A DNA stretch of 58,029 nucleotides. Origin: a bacterium (GTDB lineage Bacteria; Zhuqueibacterota; QNDG01; DTFT01). The stretch lies in assembly GCA_030372965.1 (NCBI GenBank), contig JAUCQC010000170.1:1-58029 (forward strand). The letters are read 5' to 3'. The position numbers and the translations under genes are program-made. Position 1 is the stretch's first letter. Every line of letters begins with the position of its first letter. Below, piece by piece: positions 27,308 through 35,911 of the stretch. The notes under the pieces are model-generated. The model worked only from the letters and a program-made list of their open reading frames with translations, ran no database searches and was not told the DNA's origin.

Positions 27308-28488
27308 CGGGCCATCTCATCCGGCAGTTCTGGATCGTCTGCTTCAGGGAAAAATCCACGCTGTTCTGGATGTTCATCATGCCGGTCGTTTACATCTTCA
27401 TCTTCGGAAGCGCGTTCCGCGGCGGAAACGACCCGAGCCGGTCGTGGGCCGGTCTTGCGGTGGAAAACCGGGACGACGGGTTTCTTTCACAGAGACTGAT
27501 CGCGTCCATCGGCTCTGAAAACGTGATCCTCGATTCCCTGAACAGCGTGTTCAGTCCCGTTTCCGGAATCAGCGGGGGCGATTCCGCCTCGGGCCGCCCC
27601 GGGTCTGAACCGGTCCGCACGCTGATCATCCCCGCCGGGTTCACGGACAGCCTGCTTCGCGGGGAAAAGGTCCACCTGGCGCTCCGCAAACGCCACGATT
27701 CCAATCTCGAAGCCGAGCAGACCGCGGTCATGGCCGTGCGCAAGGCGTCTTTCCGCCTGCTCGCGGACGCGGCCGAGGCCGCGGCGTCCGGCAAAAAGGT
27801 GACGCCCGGGGTTCTGTCCGGCCTGGACGGCCGGAGCCCCCGGGTCACGGTTCAGACATCCTATGCCGGGCGGCACCGGGTCGTGCCGTCCGGGTTCAAC
27901 CGGCAGGTGCCGGCCAATATCGTCCAGTTCGGCATGATTTTTCTGTTCGTGTACGCCGGGTCCTTCATCCACGAGGAGCGCAGAAAAGGCGTGCTGAAGC
28001 GGATACGGACCGCGCCCGTGGGATTCCGCCAGCTCTTTCTCTCCAAGCTCGCGGGCGCCTCGACGCTCGGGATGCTTCAGGCCGGGCTCCTGCTCCTCAT
28101 CGGCCGTTTCGCCTTCGGCGTGTATTACGGCGCCTCGCTCCCCGGCCTGGTCCTGCTCGTCGCGGCGTACTGCGTCTGCGTCGCGGCCATGGGGCTCTGT
28201 CTCGGGTTCGCGGTGGAAGACCACGACAAGCTGATCGGCGTCGCGATCGTCTCCGGCCTGTTCATGGCGGCCGTCTCGGGGTGCTGGTGGCCCCTTGAGA
28301 TCGCGCCGGCCTGGATGCAGAAGGCGGCCCTGGCCCTGCCCTCGGGCATCGCGCTCCGCGGCCTGCACCTGCTGATTTCCTACGGCCGGGGCTTCGGGGA
28401 CGTGGTGCCGCACATCGCGGGGCTTGCGGGTTTCGGGGCGGGGTGCGCCTTTCTTCTCTCACGGTTGCTGAATAAAAAAACGGATTGA
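27298..28488 (+). CDS. ABC-2 type permease, second subunit
   Basis: This 396-residue paralogue of the preceding permease has the same layout: first helix about 23-40, extracytoplasmic domain about 45-205, membrane block about 210-390. The family segment GCWWPLEIAPAWMQKAALALPSGIALRGLH is present. The ORF track starts at 26899, inside the neighbour; ATG 27298 overlaps the upstream stop by ten bases and starts the first conserved helix. It ends the operon. The terminal bases AACGGATTGA resemble the start of the repeat found after the flavoprotein and wecB genes. Confidence 0.9.
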   Translation: MGVTGHLIRQFWIVCFREKSTLFWMFIMPVVYIFIFGSAFRGGNDPSRSWAGLAVENRDDGFLSQRLIASIGSENVILDSLNSVFSPVSGISGGDSASGRPGSEPVRTLIIPAGFTDSLLRGEKVHLALRKRHDSNLEAEQTAVMAVRKASFRLLADAAEAAASGKKVTPGVLSGLDGRSPRVTVQTSYAGRHRVVPSGFNRQVPANIVQFGMIFLFVYAGSFIHEERRKGVLKRIRTAPVGFRQLFLSKLAGASTLGMLQAGLLLLIGRFAFGVYYGASLPGLVLLVAAYCVCVAAMGLCLGFAVEDHDKLIGVAIVSGLFMAAVSGCWWPLEIAPAWMQKAALALPSGIALRGLHLLISYGRGFGDVVPHIAGLAGFGAGCAFLLSRLLNKKTD

Positions 28489-28564
28489 CCGGTTTCCGTC
28501 GCCGAACCGCCCGCCTGAAACAACATCCTATCCGGCGGCAGGATGGTTCCTTCTCATATCCTTA

Positions 28565-28593
28565 TTGCCAAAGTCCAAAATTAATATTACATT
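28565..28593 (+). promoter_or_regulatory. Sigma70-type promoter of the phosphomutase gene
   Basis: TTGCCA (28565-28570), 17 bases, then TACATT (28588-28593), in an AT-rich island 35 bp before ATG 28628. Confidence 0.5.
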
Positions 28594-28627
28594 AAGACCG
28601 AAAACCCACCATTCAGGGATGGAATGC

Positions 28628-29995
28628 ATGCCCAAACCCGTCATGATCAGCGTCTCCGGCATCCGCGGCATTGTCGGAGACGGTCTCACGCCCGAACTGC
28701 TCGTCCGCTACACGGCCGCGGCCGGAACCCTGTACGGCCCGGGCAAGGTGATGGTCGGCCGGGATTCGCGCGTCACGGGCGAGATGGTCCGGGGCGCGGT
28801 GTTCTCGGCGCTCATGTCCGTGGGGTGCGATCCCGTGGACCTGGGCATCGTGCCCACGCCCACGGTTCAGCTCGCCACGGAGCGTCACGGCGCTGTTGGC
28901 GGCATTGTCATCACGGCCAGCCACAACCCGGCGGAATGGAACGCGCTCAAGCTTCTCGACAGGACCGGCATGTTCCTCGATGAGGCGCAGGGCCTGGAGG
29001 TCAAGCGGATCGCGGAATCCGGCGCGTTCGCCTACAAGCCCTGGGACAGGATCGGCCGGGCGTCGTCCCGGACGGACGCGGTGCGGGATCACATCGAAGC
29101 CGTGCTGGCAATCCCGTTCGTGGACGTCGAACGGATCCGAAAAAGGAAATTCAGGGTGGCGTTCGATTCCGTGAACGGCGCGGGCGGCGTCATTCTGCCC
29201 GACCTGCTCTCGGCTTTCGGGTGCGAGATCGCGGCCCTGAACGCGGAGCCGCACGGCCGGTTCAGCCACACGCCCGAACCCCTCGCCCAGAACCTCACCG
29301 GCCTGTCCGATTTCGTCCGCTCGACGAAATCGGACGTGGGCTTCGCCGTGGACCCGGACGTGGACCGGTGCGCGATCGTGTCCGAAAAAGGCGAGTTCAT
29401 CGGGGAGGAATACACGGTGACGCTCGCGTCCCGGTTCGTGCTCGCGAAGAAGAAGGGAACCGTGGTGGTGAACGTGTCCACCACTCGGGCCGTGGACGAT
29501 GTCGCCGCGCAGGCGGGGGCGTCCGTGGTGCGCACCAAGGTCGGCGAGATCCACGTGGCCAAGAAGATGAAGGAAATCGGCGCGGCTGTGGGCGGAGAGG
29601 GGAACGGCGGCGTGATTCTGCCCGAGGTGCACCTCGGCCGGGACGCGCCCGTGGCCGTGGCCCTGACCCTGCAGGCCATGGCCGAGTCCGGCAAAACCGT
29701 GTCCGGCCTGCGGGAAGAACTGCCGCGTTATTTCATGGCCAAAAAGAAGCTGGAAATCGGAGGCGCTGATCCCGACGATATATTGAAAAAGATGGGAGAA
29801 AAGTACGCTTCCGAAACGTGTAACTGGATGGACGGCCTGAAGATCGAGAGGCCGGATTCCTGGATTCAGATCCGAAAATCGAACACCGAGCCCATCATCC
29901 GCGTCATGACCGAGGCGAAAACCGCGGAGGAAGCGAGCCGTCTGGCGGACGGTTTCGTCCGCGAGGCGGAAGTGTTTGCCGGCGGACGCGGATAG
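28628..29995 (+). CDS. Phosphoglucosamine mutase / phosphomannomutase family protein
   Basis: This 455-residue alpha-D-phosphohexomutase interconverts sugar 1- and 6-phosphates through a phosphoserine. Motifs are SGIRGIVGDGLTPE near the start, the active-site Ser98 in ITASHNPAEWN, the metal loop DPDVDRCAIV and the sugar loop GEGNGGVILPE. The C-terminal phosphate-binding region is RKSNTEPIIRVMTEAK. The DPDVDR metal loop is closer to archaeal-type GlmM enzymes than to classic GlmM. Substrate choice (glucosamine, mannose or glucose phosphate) cannot be settled by eye. The ORF track starts at 28565, within the promoter; 28628 and 28619 are both possible starts. A hairpin with a T-run follows. Confidence 0.9.
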   Translation: MPKPVMISVSGIRGIVGDGLTPELLVRYTAAAGTLYGPGKVMVGRDSRVTGEMVRGAVFSALMSVGCDPVDLGIVPTPTVQLATERHGAVGGIVITASHNPAEWNALKLLDRTGMFLDEAQGLEVKRIAESGAFAYKPWDRIGRASSRTDAVRDHIEAVLAIPFVDVERIRKRKFRVAFDSVNGAGGVILPDLLSAFGCEIAALNAEPHGRFSHTPEPLAQNLTGLSDFVRSTKSDVGFAVDPDVDRCAIVSEKGEFIGEEYTVTLASRFVLAKKKGTVVVNVSTTRAVDDVAAQAGASVVRTKVGEIHVAKKMKEIGAAVGGEGNGGVILPEVHLGRDAPVAVALTLQAMAESGKTVSGLREELPRYFMAKKKLEIGGADPDDILKKMGEKYASETCNWMDGLKIERPDSWIQIRKSNTEPIIRVMTEAKTAEEASRLADGFVREAEVFAGGRG

Positions 29996-30023
29996 AGGCC
30001 GGCCGGAACGGGCATCGGGGAGT

Positions 30024-30042
30024 CCGGCCGCTGGCCGGTTTT
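30024..30042 (+). terminator. Intrinsic terminator after the phosphomutase gene
   Basis: CCGGCC (30024-30029), loop GCT, GGCCGG (30033-30038), then TTTT, 29 bp past the stop codon. Confidence 0.6.
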
Positions 30043-30167
30043 AATCCAGAGTCCGGTCGTCGCCCAGGACCGGCCGGGAGAAACGTGGCCGCGGCGATCC
30101 GAAAATCAGAAGGCGTGCCCGTCCGTCTTTTCGAATGGACATTCCGGGAAAAAAGGAGGTTTTCCAT

Positions 30168-31355
30168 ATGAAAATCAAAACGCATTTTTTGGGAATCCGC
30201 GGGGGGCTTCTCGCTCTTGCCGTTTTCGGAGCGTCCGGCCTCGCGGCCGCGGCAGTCACGATCCAGCTCGGGGATTACCCGGACGTCGGAACGCGCAACC
30301 GCATGGACACGGACACCACGGGCCACGCGTCCGTGGTCATCGGCCCGGCCGGGGAGAACCGGACGTGGGACTTCACCCAGGCCATTCACGGCAGGCAGAT
30401 CGGAATGGACTATGTTCTCCCTTCCGAGACGCTGTACGGCGCATCCGTTCCCGGAGCGGAGCGGGCGATCAAAACCTGGCAATGGCTGTCCGTTGACCCC
30501 GTTCCCATCGTTTTCCCGTCCGGCCTGGAAGGATTCTTTGAAGTGTATTACTATCAGAAGGCGCTTTCCACGGACGGCGTTCTTCAGGGGAACGGGATGG
30601 GCGCCGTGTCGCCCATTTATTCGGGCGGCTTCGCCTTCACCCAGCCTTGCGTTGAACTGTCCTTCCCCCTGGCTGTCGGGAAGACGTGGCTCAAGAAGTA
30701 CGAATTTTCCGCGCCCGCCACGATCGGAGCGCTGACGACCACACTGGTCACGAAGGACAGCTCCGTCATGGAAGTGGACGCCGACGGCCGCCTGACGATT
30801 CCGCTCGGCGCCTTTGACTGCGTGCGGGTGAAAGCCGTTCGGCATTTGACGCTCAAGGCGCAGTTGTTCGGCAATTACCTGACGCTGAGCGTGGACACGC
30901 TCATCGTGTACGACTGGTACGCGAAGGATGTCGGACTCATTCTCGAAGCGGCCAGCCATTCGAGTGAAAAGAATCCCCAGTTCACGGACGCGGGTTTCCT
31001 CATGCGGCTCGCCTCGACAAACGTGCCGAGCGGGGTCGAAGACGGCCGGGCCGTTCTTTTCCCGGAGCGTTGCGAGCTGAGCCAGAACCACCCGAATCCA
31101 TTCAACCCCTCCACGGCCATTCATTACCGGCTTGCCTCGGCGGGCGACGTGACCCTGACGGTGTTCGACATTCTCGGGAAACCCGTTTCCGTTCTGGAGT
31201 CGGGATTCCGGGCCGCCGGCAGTCACCGGTCGGTCTGGAACGGCACGGATGGGTCAGGCAGACGCATGCCCAGCGGCGTGTATTTCTGCAGGCTTGAAGT
31301 ACGGTCCGTGGACGGGGCGTTCACCAAGACCCGTAAAATGATACTGACCGACTGA
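30168..31355 (+). CDS. Secreted protein of unknown function with sorting domain
   Basis: This 395-residue exported protein has a long signal peptide (1-29: MKIKTHFLGIR to AAAA). A central domain of about 280 residues is not recognisable by eye and contains an ENRTWDFTQAIHG segment. The C-terminal sorting module runs from NHPNPFNPSTAIHYRL to KTRKMILTD. The ORF track starts at 30135; ATG 30168 is preceded by a perfect Shine-Dalgarno AGGAGGT with seven bases spacing and begins the signal peptide, so it is the start. It stands alone between two transcription units. The sorting module suggests display on, or release from, the outer membrane. Confidence 0.85.
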   Translation: MKIKTHFLGIRGGLLALAVFGASGLAAAAVTIQLGDYPDVGTRNRMDTDTTGHASVVIGPAGENRTWDFTQAIHGRQIGMDYVLPSETLYGASVPGAERAIKTWQWLSVDPVPIVFPSGLEGFFEVYYYQKALSTDGVLQGNGMGAVSPIYSGGFAFTQPCVELSFPLAVGKTWLKKYEFSAPATIGALTTTLVTKDSSVMEVDADGRLTIPLGAFDCVRVKAVRHLTLKAQLFGNYLTLSVDTLIVYDWYAKDVGLILEAASHSSEKNPQFTDAGFLMRLASTNVPSGVEDGRAVLFPERCELSQNHPNPFNPSTAIHYRLASAGDVTLTVFDILGKPVSVLESGFRAAGSHRSVWNGTDGSGRRMPSGVYFCRLEVRSVDGAFTKTRKMILTD

Positions 31356-31378
31356 CCTTGCCCGGTTCCGCAGGAGAG

Positions 31379-32116
31379 ATGGCCGCGGTTCGTCTGGGGC
31401 CGGTCCCGATAGTGTGGGCGCGGCCCCGGTTCTTCCGCGGTCCGGTCCGCAATCTGCGGCCGGCCGCGCTGGCCTGCCTGCTGCTCCTGGCCGGCCGGAC
31501 GGACGCCGCGCAGTGCCGGTTCGACAGCGTCGCCGTGTCAGGGGACTCGGTGATCGTCGGGTTCGAGATGTCCGGGCTCTTCGACCGCGAGACCTTCCGC
31601 TCGCTCAGAAAGGGCATGACCGCGGGCCTGGAATACCAGATTCAGGTGTGGGGGGACCGCGACGGATGGTTCGACGCGGTCGTCGACGAGAAGGTCCTCC
31701 GGATGAAGCTCGGATACGACAATTGGGAAAGATGCTACACGGTGATGCGTCCCGGCGGAACGGCCCGGTTTCAGGAGGATACGGCCGCTGAACGGAACTG
31801 CTGCCGAATCCGCGGAATCGGCCTTGTCCGGCGCGACCGGCTGAAACCGGGGCGCACCTATCACATTCTCGTCCGCATGGTTTTCGAGCCCATGTCCGTG
31901 GAGAGCCTCCACGAGATCGGCCGCTGGCTTTCCGGGGAGGTGGACGACCTGAACGCCAAGTCGCTCAGTCGCAAGCGGTCGCCGGTCAAATCAGCCGGGG
32001 ACTGGCTTCTCGGATTCGTGGTGAACCTGTCCGGGTTCGGGGACCGCGAATTTACGGCGGAAAGCCCTCCGCTGATCGTGGAAAACGGGAACGTCCGTTT
32101 CAGTGCCGTGGAGTGA
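31379..32116 (+). CDS. DUF4390 family exported protein
   Basis: This 245-residue protein has an N-terminal basic and hydrophobic leader (PAALACLLLLAGRTDAAQ, about 34-51) and then a DUF4390-type domain. Conserved features are VIVGFEMSGLFDRETFRSLRKGM, GLEYQIQVW, LGYDNWERCYTVM and YHILVRMVFEPMSVESLHEIGRWLSG. Elsewhere DUF4390 proteins are often encoded near two-component or cell-division genes, with no known biochemical role. The ORF track starts at TTG 31358; ATG 31379 directly after CAGGAGAG is preferred. The domain is followed by a hydrophobic WLLGFVVNLSGFG segment near residue 210. The next gene starts four bases after its stop. Confidence 0.8.
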   Translation: MAAVRLGPVPIVWARPRFFRGPVRNLRPAALACLLLLAGRTDAAQCRFDSVAVSGDSVIVGFEMSGLFDRETFRSLRKGMTAGLEYQIQVWGDRDGWFDAVVDEKVLRMKLGYDNWERCYTVMRPGGTARFQEDTAAERNCCRIRGIGLVRRDRLKPGRTYHILVRMVFEPMSVESLHEIGRWLSGEVDDLNAKSLSRKRSPVKSAGDWLLGFVVNLSGFGDREFTAESPPLIVENGNVRFSAVE

Positions 32117-32120
32117 TTCC

Positions 32121-33107
32121 GTGACACCCGAATCCGCCGGTTTAAGCCCATCGCCGCGAAACGGCCCGGTCGCGGTCATCGACATCGGAACGAATTCCGC
32201 GCTTTTCCTGCTCGCGGAAAGGGACGGAACCGTTGTCCGGCCGATCCGGCAGGAGATCCGGACCACGCGGCTCGGCCGCGGTCTTGCATCCTCCGGCCGG
32301 ATCGGGGAGGAGGACATCGGGAGGACCGCCGCGGTTCTGATCGAGTGGAAGGAGCTGGCCCGCGCGATCGGAGCGGGATCGCCGGTGTGCACGGGCACGC
32401 AGGTGTTCAGGGCCGCGGAGAACCGCCGTGAGGCGCTGGCCGTCCTGTTCAGGGAAACGGGCCTTCAAATCGAGGTCATCCCGGAACAGGAAGAGGCGGT
32501 CTGGAGTTACATGGGTGTGGTGCACGGCCTGGCTGAACCGGGACGGGCAGTCGTCATGGACATCGGGGGCGGGAGCACGGAATGGGCGCAGGGTGACGGT
32601 CCGGCCCTCCGGCGGAGCCGCAGTGTGCCCATCGGAGCGTTGACCCTGACGGAAAAGCACCTCAGGAGCGATCCGCCCGGGCCGGACGAGCTGGACGCCA
32701 TGACGGACGAAATCCGTTCCGCGTTCGCGCCGGACATCCCGATGCAGGATCCGTCCGTTCCCTTCATCTGCGTGGGAGGAACGGCGACGACTCTGGCCGG
32801 CCTGGAGCTCGGTCTCGAACGCTACGATGCCGCGGTTGTGGACGGGACGGAACTGGCCGTGCGGATCGTGCGGAACTGGGCGGAGAAACTGGCCGGACAG
32901 TCGAGGGCCGAACGCCGCTGGACCGTGCGGGCCTTCGGTCCGGACCGGGCGGACATTCTTCCGGCCGGACTCTTCATCCTTCTGTCCTGGATGGAATCGG
33001 CCGGAATTCCGACGGTGCGGGTGAGCGACCGCGGCCTGCGTTTCGGAATCGCGGCCAGGGAACTGGGCCTGGCGCGGCCGGCCGCTTTCCCGTCCGGGAA
33101 CGGCTGA
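32121..33107 (+). CDS. Ppx/GppA phosphatase family protein
   Basis: This 328-residue protein of the exopolyphosphatase / guanosine pentaphosphate phosphatase family has an ASKHA fold. Motifs are AVIDIGTNSALFLLAERDG (phosphate 1 loop) near the N-terminus, IEVIPEQEEAVWSYMGV, MDIGGGSTEWAQGDG (phosphate 2 loop) and FICVGGTATTLAGLEL. It is the short single-module form (about 300-330 residues) without the C-terminal HD-like region. It could hydrolyse polyphosphate or (p)ppGpp precursors; the sequence does not say which. The GTG at 32121 with GGAG seven bases upstream is preferred to the tracked GTG at 32103. It starts four bases after the DUF4390 gene. Confidence 0.9.
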   Translation: MTPESAGLSPSPRNGPVAVIDIGTNSALFLLAERDGTVVRPIRQEIRTTRLGRGLASSGRIGEEDIGRTAAVLIEWKELARAIGAGSPVCTGTQVFRAAENRREALAVLFRETGLQIEVIPEQEEAVWSYMGVVHGLAEPGRAVVMDIGGGSTEWAQGDGPALRRSRSVPIGALTLTEKHLRSDPPGPDELDAMTDEIRSAFAPDIPMQDPSVPFICVGGTATTLAGLELGLERYDAAVVDGTELAVRIVRNWAEKLAGQSRAERRWTVRAFGPDRADILPAGLFILLSWMESAGIPTVRVSDRGLRFGIAARELGLARPAAFPSGNG

Positions 33108-33179
33108 TCGCGCTCCGCAGGTCCGTCGGGCGCACGCCCGGCGGTTTGAAGCGTCATTCCCCGTCATTGGGAGGTTTTA

Positions 33180-35048
33180 ATGAAAAGCATGATCCGGTTT
33201 GCACTGGTTTTCGCGGCCATAGTCCCTGCCTGCATCGGGGCCGATTCCGGCCGCGAGGCCGCTGGAATCGACGCTCCTCCCCGGCACGGGGAAAACATCG
33301 CCTTCCGGCTGAATCCGGCCCTGATTCCCGACGGTCTGGCCGAGGGCGAGACCCCCATGCTTCAGGTTTTCCCCCGACTGCCCGATCCCCCCTTCGAAAT
33401 CCCCATGACCCGGACCACCGGACTGTGGAGAGCCTGGTACGGCCTGAAGGACACCAGCATCAAGGCGATTTTCTTCGCGTTCGTAACCGTTGATTCGTCC
33501 GGGACACGGACCCGGCCCGACCTCGGGCAGGACCTGTTTGACGCGCCGGTCGTCGACGCGGCGGGCCGTCCCGTTTACGGCGCCTACGAGGCCATCGGCA
33601 TATCCCACACCGGCATCTCGGACCTGAGGCCCGAAAACCTGTCCCTGGCCATCGAGGCGTTTCGCAGGGAACTCCGGTTTCATCCGGACAATTATTCGGG
33701 CCGTCTCCTGCTCGCGTCCGCCCGCCTGAAGAACAGCGACTTCAGCGAGGCGGCACGCCGCAGTGTCGAGGCGGAAATCGATTCCGTGCTGGCTTCGGGA
33801 AAGGACCGCGAGTCCGCGGTGCGTTTTGCCGCCAGCGCCTACCGGATGATGGGCCGGACGGAAAAGGCGGAAGCCCTGGAGAAGTCCCTGGCCGACCGGG
33901 ACCCGAAAGGCGATCTCGCGGCGCGCAAGCGGTTCACGCAGATACTGGGAATCGAGGACAGGGACGAGAGAATCCGGAGCCTGGAGCGGTTTGTCGCAGA
34001 TTTCCCCGGGTCCCCGTTCGTTGAGCCGGCCCTGAGCCAGATCGTTTCGGCGGTCATCGAGACCGGCGACAGCCGGGCCATGGCGGCCGCGGGCGACCGC
34101 CTGCTCCGCGGCGCGTCGACTCTGACCGGGGCCCACGGGCTCGCCGGACTGGCCGGCGTGTTCGCGGACCTCGGAATCGAGCCGGACCGCGCCCTGTCCT
34201 ACGCGGGCCGGGCCATGGAAATTCTGGCCGCGGAAAAAGCCGCCGGAGGGGGATCGGCGGAAGCGGCCGAGGAGCGTGAAGAGGCCGAGTCCAGATTTCG
34301 GGCCGTGCTCGGCTGGGTGCATGTCCAGAGGGGCGAAATCGTTCCGGCCGTCTCCGAACTTCAGGAGGCCGTGAAGGGCCCCCTGCAGGGCAAGGCGTTC
34401 TACCATCTGGGCATCGCGCTGGAAAAGGCCGGCCGTCTGGAGGACGCGCTCGTCCAGTACGGCCGCGCGGCCGCCTTTTCCGGGGACGTCGGAGACGCGG
34501 CTTACGCGGCATTCCGGTCGCTCTGGAAAAACACAGGCCGCGACACGCTGCTGGCGGACGCGTCCCTGGACGAGCAGGCCCGGTGGGTCGAAACCGCCAG
34601 CCGGGAGCGCATACTCGCCAGGCGCTCGGTGCGGCCCGCGCCCGACTTTCTGCTCGAGGACGCGCGGGGCGGACGCGTCCGTCTTTCGGACCAGCAGGGG
34701 AATGTGGTTCTGCTCTGCTTCTGGGCGTCCTGGAGCCAGTCTTCCATGAAACTCATGGAGGAGCTCGACGCGCTGGCCGGCCAGTACGGCCGCAGCATTC
34801 TATTCCTGACCGTGGCCATGGACCGCAATAAAACCGATGTCCGGAGCGCCGTCCGGAAGAACGACATCGTTCTTCCCGTCCTCCTGAACAGCGGCATGGA
34901 GCAGGCGTACCGCCTGTCCGGCGTGCCGGCCGTTTTCCTGATCGATCGGGACGGCCGGATCCATTTCACGCACATGGGTTTCCGCAGGGACATCAATTCC
35001 ATCCTGTCCGTTGAAATCGACGATCTGCTGGGGGCCACGGCCCTATGA
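33180..35048 (+). CDS. Exported TPR protein with redox-inactive TlpA-like thioredoxin domain
   Basis: This 622-residue exported protein has a signal peptide 1-20. An N-terminal beta region (about 25-150) is followed by alpha-helical TPR-like repeats (about 155-470). A C-terminal domain (about 485-615) follows the TlpA/AhpC-TSA pattern: PAPDFLLEDARGGRVRLSDQQGNVVLLCFWASW, then SGVPAVFLIDRDGRI. The catalytic CxxC of TlpA is absent. The WCxxC position reads W518-S519-Q520-S521-S522, so both cysteines are serines, although Cys513 lies nearby in the strand. It is thus probably a binding or scaffold domain, not an oxidoreductase. Its stop overlaps the phosphoesterase start, tying it to the downstream envelope genes. 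Confidence 0.87.
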   Translation: MKSMIRFALVFAAIVPACIGADSGREAAGIDAPPRHGENIAFRLNPALIPDGLAEGETPMLQVFPRLPDPPFEIPMTRTTGLWRAWYGLKDTSIKAIFFAFVTVDSSGTRTRPDLGQDLFDAPVVDAAGRPVYGAYEAIGISHTGISDLRPENLSLAIEAFRRELRFHPDNYSGRLLLASARLKNSDFSEAARRSVEAEIDSVLASGKDRESAVRFAASAYRMMGRTEKAEALEKSLADRDPKGDLAARKRFTQILGIEDRDERIRSLERFVADFPGSPFVEPALSQIVSAVIETGDSRAMAAAGDRLLRGASTLTGAHGLAGLAGVFADLGIEPDRALSYAGRAMEILAAEKAAGGGSAEAAEEREEAESRFRAVLGWVHVQRGEIVPAVSELQEAVKGPLQGKAFYHLGIALEKAGRLEDALVQYGRAAAFSGDVGDAAYAAFRSLWKNTGRDTLLADASLDEQARWVETASRERILARRSVRPAPDFLLEDARGGRVRLSDQQGNVVLLCFWASWSQSSMKLMEELDALAGQYGRSILFLTVAMDRNKTDVRSAVRKNDIVLPVLLNSGMEQAYRLSGVPAVFLIDRDGRIHFTHMGFRRDINSILSVEIDDLLGATAL

Positions 35049-35911
35049 CCTGGTGCTATGCCTCTGACCTGCACGGCCGAGAGAGTCTGTACCTGGAGCT
35101 GGCCGGCCTGGCGGAGTCGAGGCATTGCGGCACCGTGATACTGGGGGGCGACCTGCTCCCGAGAAAGGGGCGCGGTCCGGCCGGTCTCGATTCGCAGGCC
35201 GGATTCGCGGCCGCGTTTCTGAAGGATTTCGCGATCCGGATTCGCGACAAAGCCGGCGCCCGCCTGTACGCCATACCGGGCAATGACGACTGGATGGGCG
35301 CGTTGCCGTCCCTCCGCGGCCTGGCGTCCGAGGGCCTGATTCTGCTGCCGGCCGACCGGTCCGTTCCCGCGGACGGCGGTTTCTTCCTGCGCGGTTATTC
35401 CTTCGTTCCTCCGACTCCTTTCCTGCTCAAGGATTTTGAAAAACGGGATCTCTCCTCGGACGCGCCGCCTTCGTCCCCGGGCCGCATCGCCGTGACTGTG
35501 GACGGACGCGTCATGGAAACCGACGCCGCTTCCTTCCTGACGGGACGGACCGCGATCGAAGACGACCTCGCGGCCTGGACATTGGGGGAGGAAAGCCGGA
35601 GAACGGTTTGCGTCATGCATGGGCCGCCGTATGGCACCTCCCTCGACAGACTGGCGGACGGAAGGCCCGCGGGAAGCCGCGCGGTGCGCGATTTTCTGAC
35701 GCGGGAGAATCCCCTGCTGTCCCTGCACGGCCACATCCATGAATCCGCGGACGCGTCAGGCGCGTGGGCGCAATTCATCGGCCGGACCCTGTCCGTCAAC
35801 CCGGGGCAGAACGGGGGCGCCCTGTCCGCGGTGTGGTTCGATCCCGCCGACCCGGCCGGATCCATGACGCACTCCCTGCACGGCCCATTCGGGCCGCGGA
35901 GCCGTTCATGA
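35045..35911 (+). CDS. Metallophosphoesterase
   Basis: This 288-residue calcineurin-like phosphoesterase has its metal-binding motifs in order: SDLHG near the start, GGDLLP (33-38), GNDDW (79-83, a GNDD variant of GNHD), MHGPP (about 195) and LHGHIHES (about 223). These ligate two metals for hydrolysis of phosphomono- or diesters. There is no signal peptide, so it should be cytosolic, in contrast to its exported neighbours. ATG 35045 overlaps the previous stop, and its own stop overlaps the next start (ATGA in both cases). The substrate is unknown; nucleotides or lipid-linked phosphates are possibilities. Confidence 0.9.
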   Translation: MTWCYASDLHGRESLYLELAGLAESRHCGTVILGGDLLPRKGRGPAGLDSQAGFAAAFLKDFAIRIRDKAGARLYAIPGNDDWMGALPSLRGLASEGLILLPADRSVPADGGFFLRGYSFVPPTPFLLKDFEKRDLSSDAPPSSPGRIAVTVDGRVMETDAASFLTGRTAIEDDLAAWTLGEESRRTVCVMHGPPYGTSLDRLADGRPAGSRAVRDFLTRENPLLSLHGHIHESADASGAWAQFIGRTLSVNPGQNGGALSAVWFDPADPAGSMTHSLHGPFGPRSRS

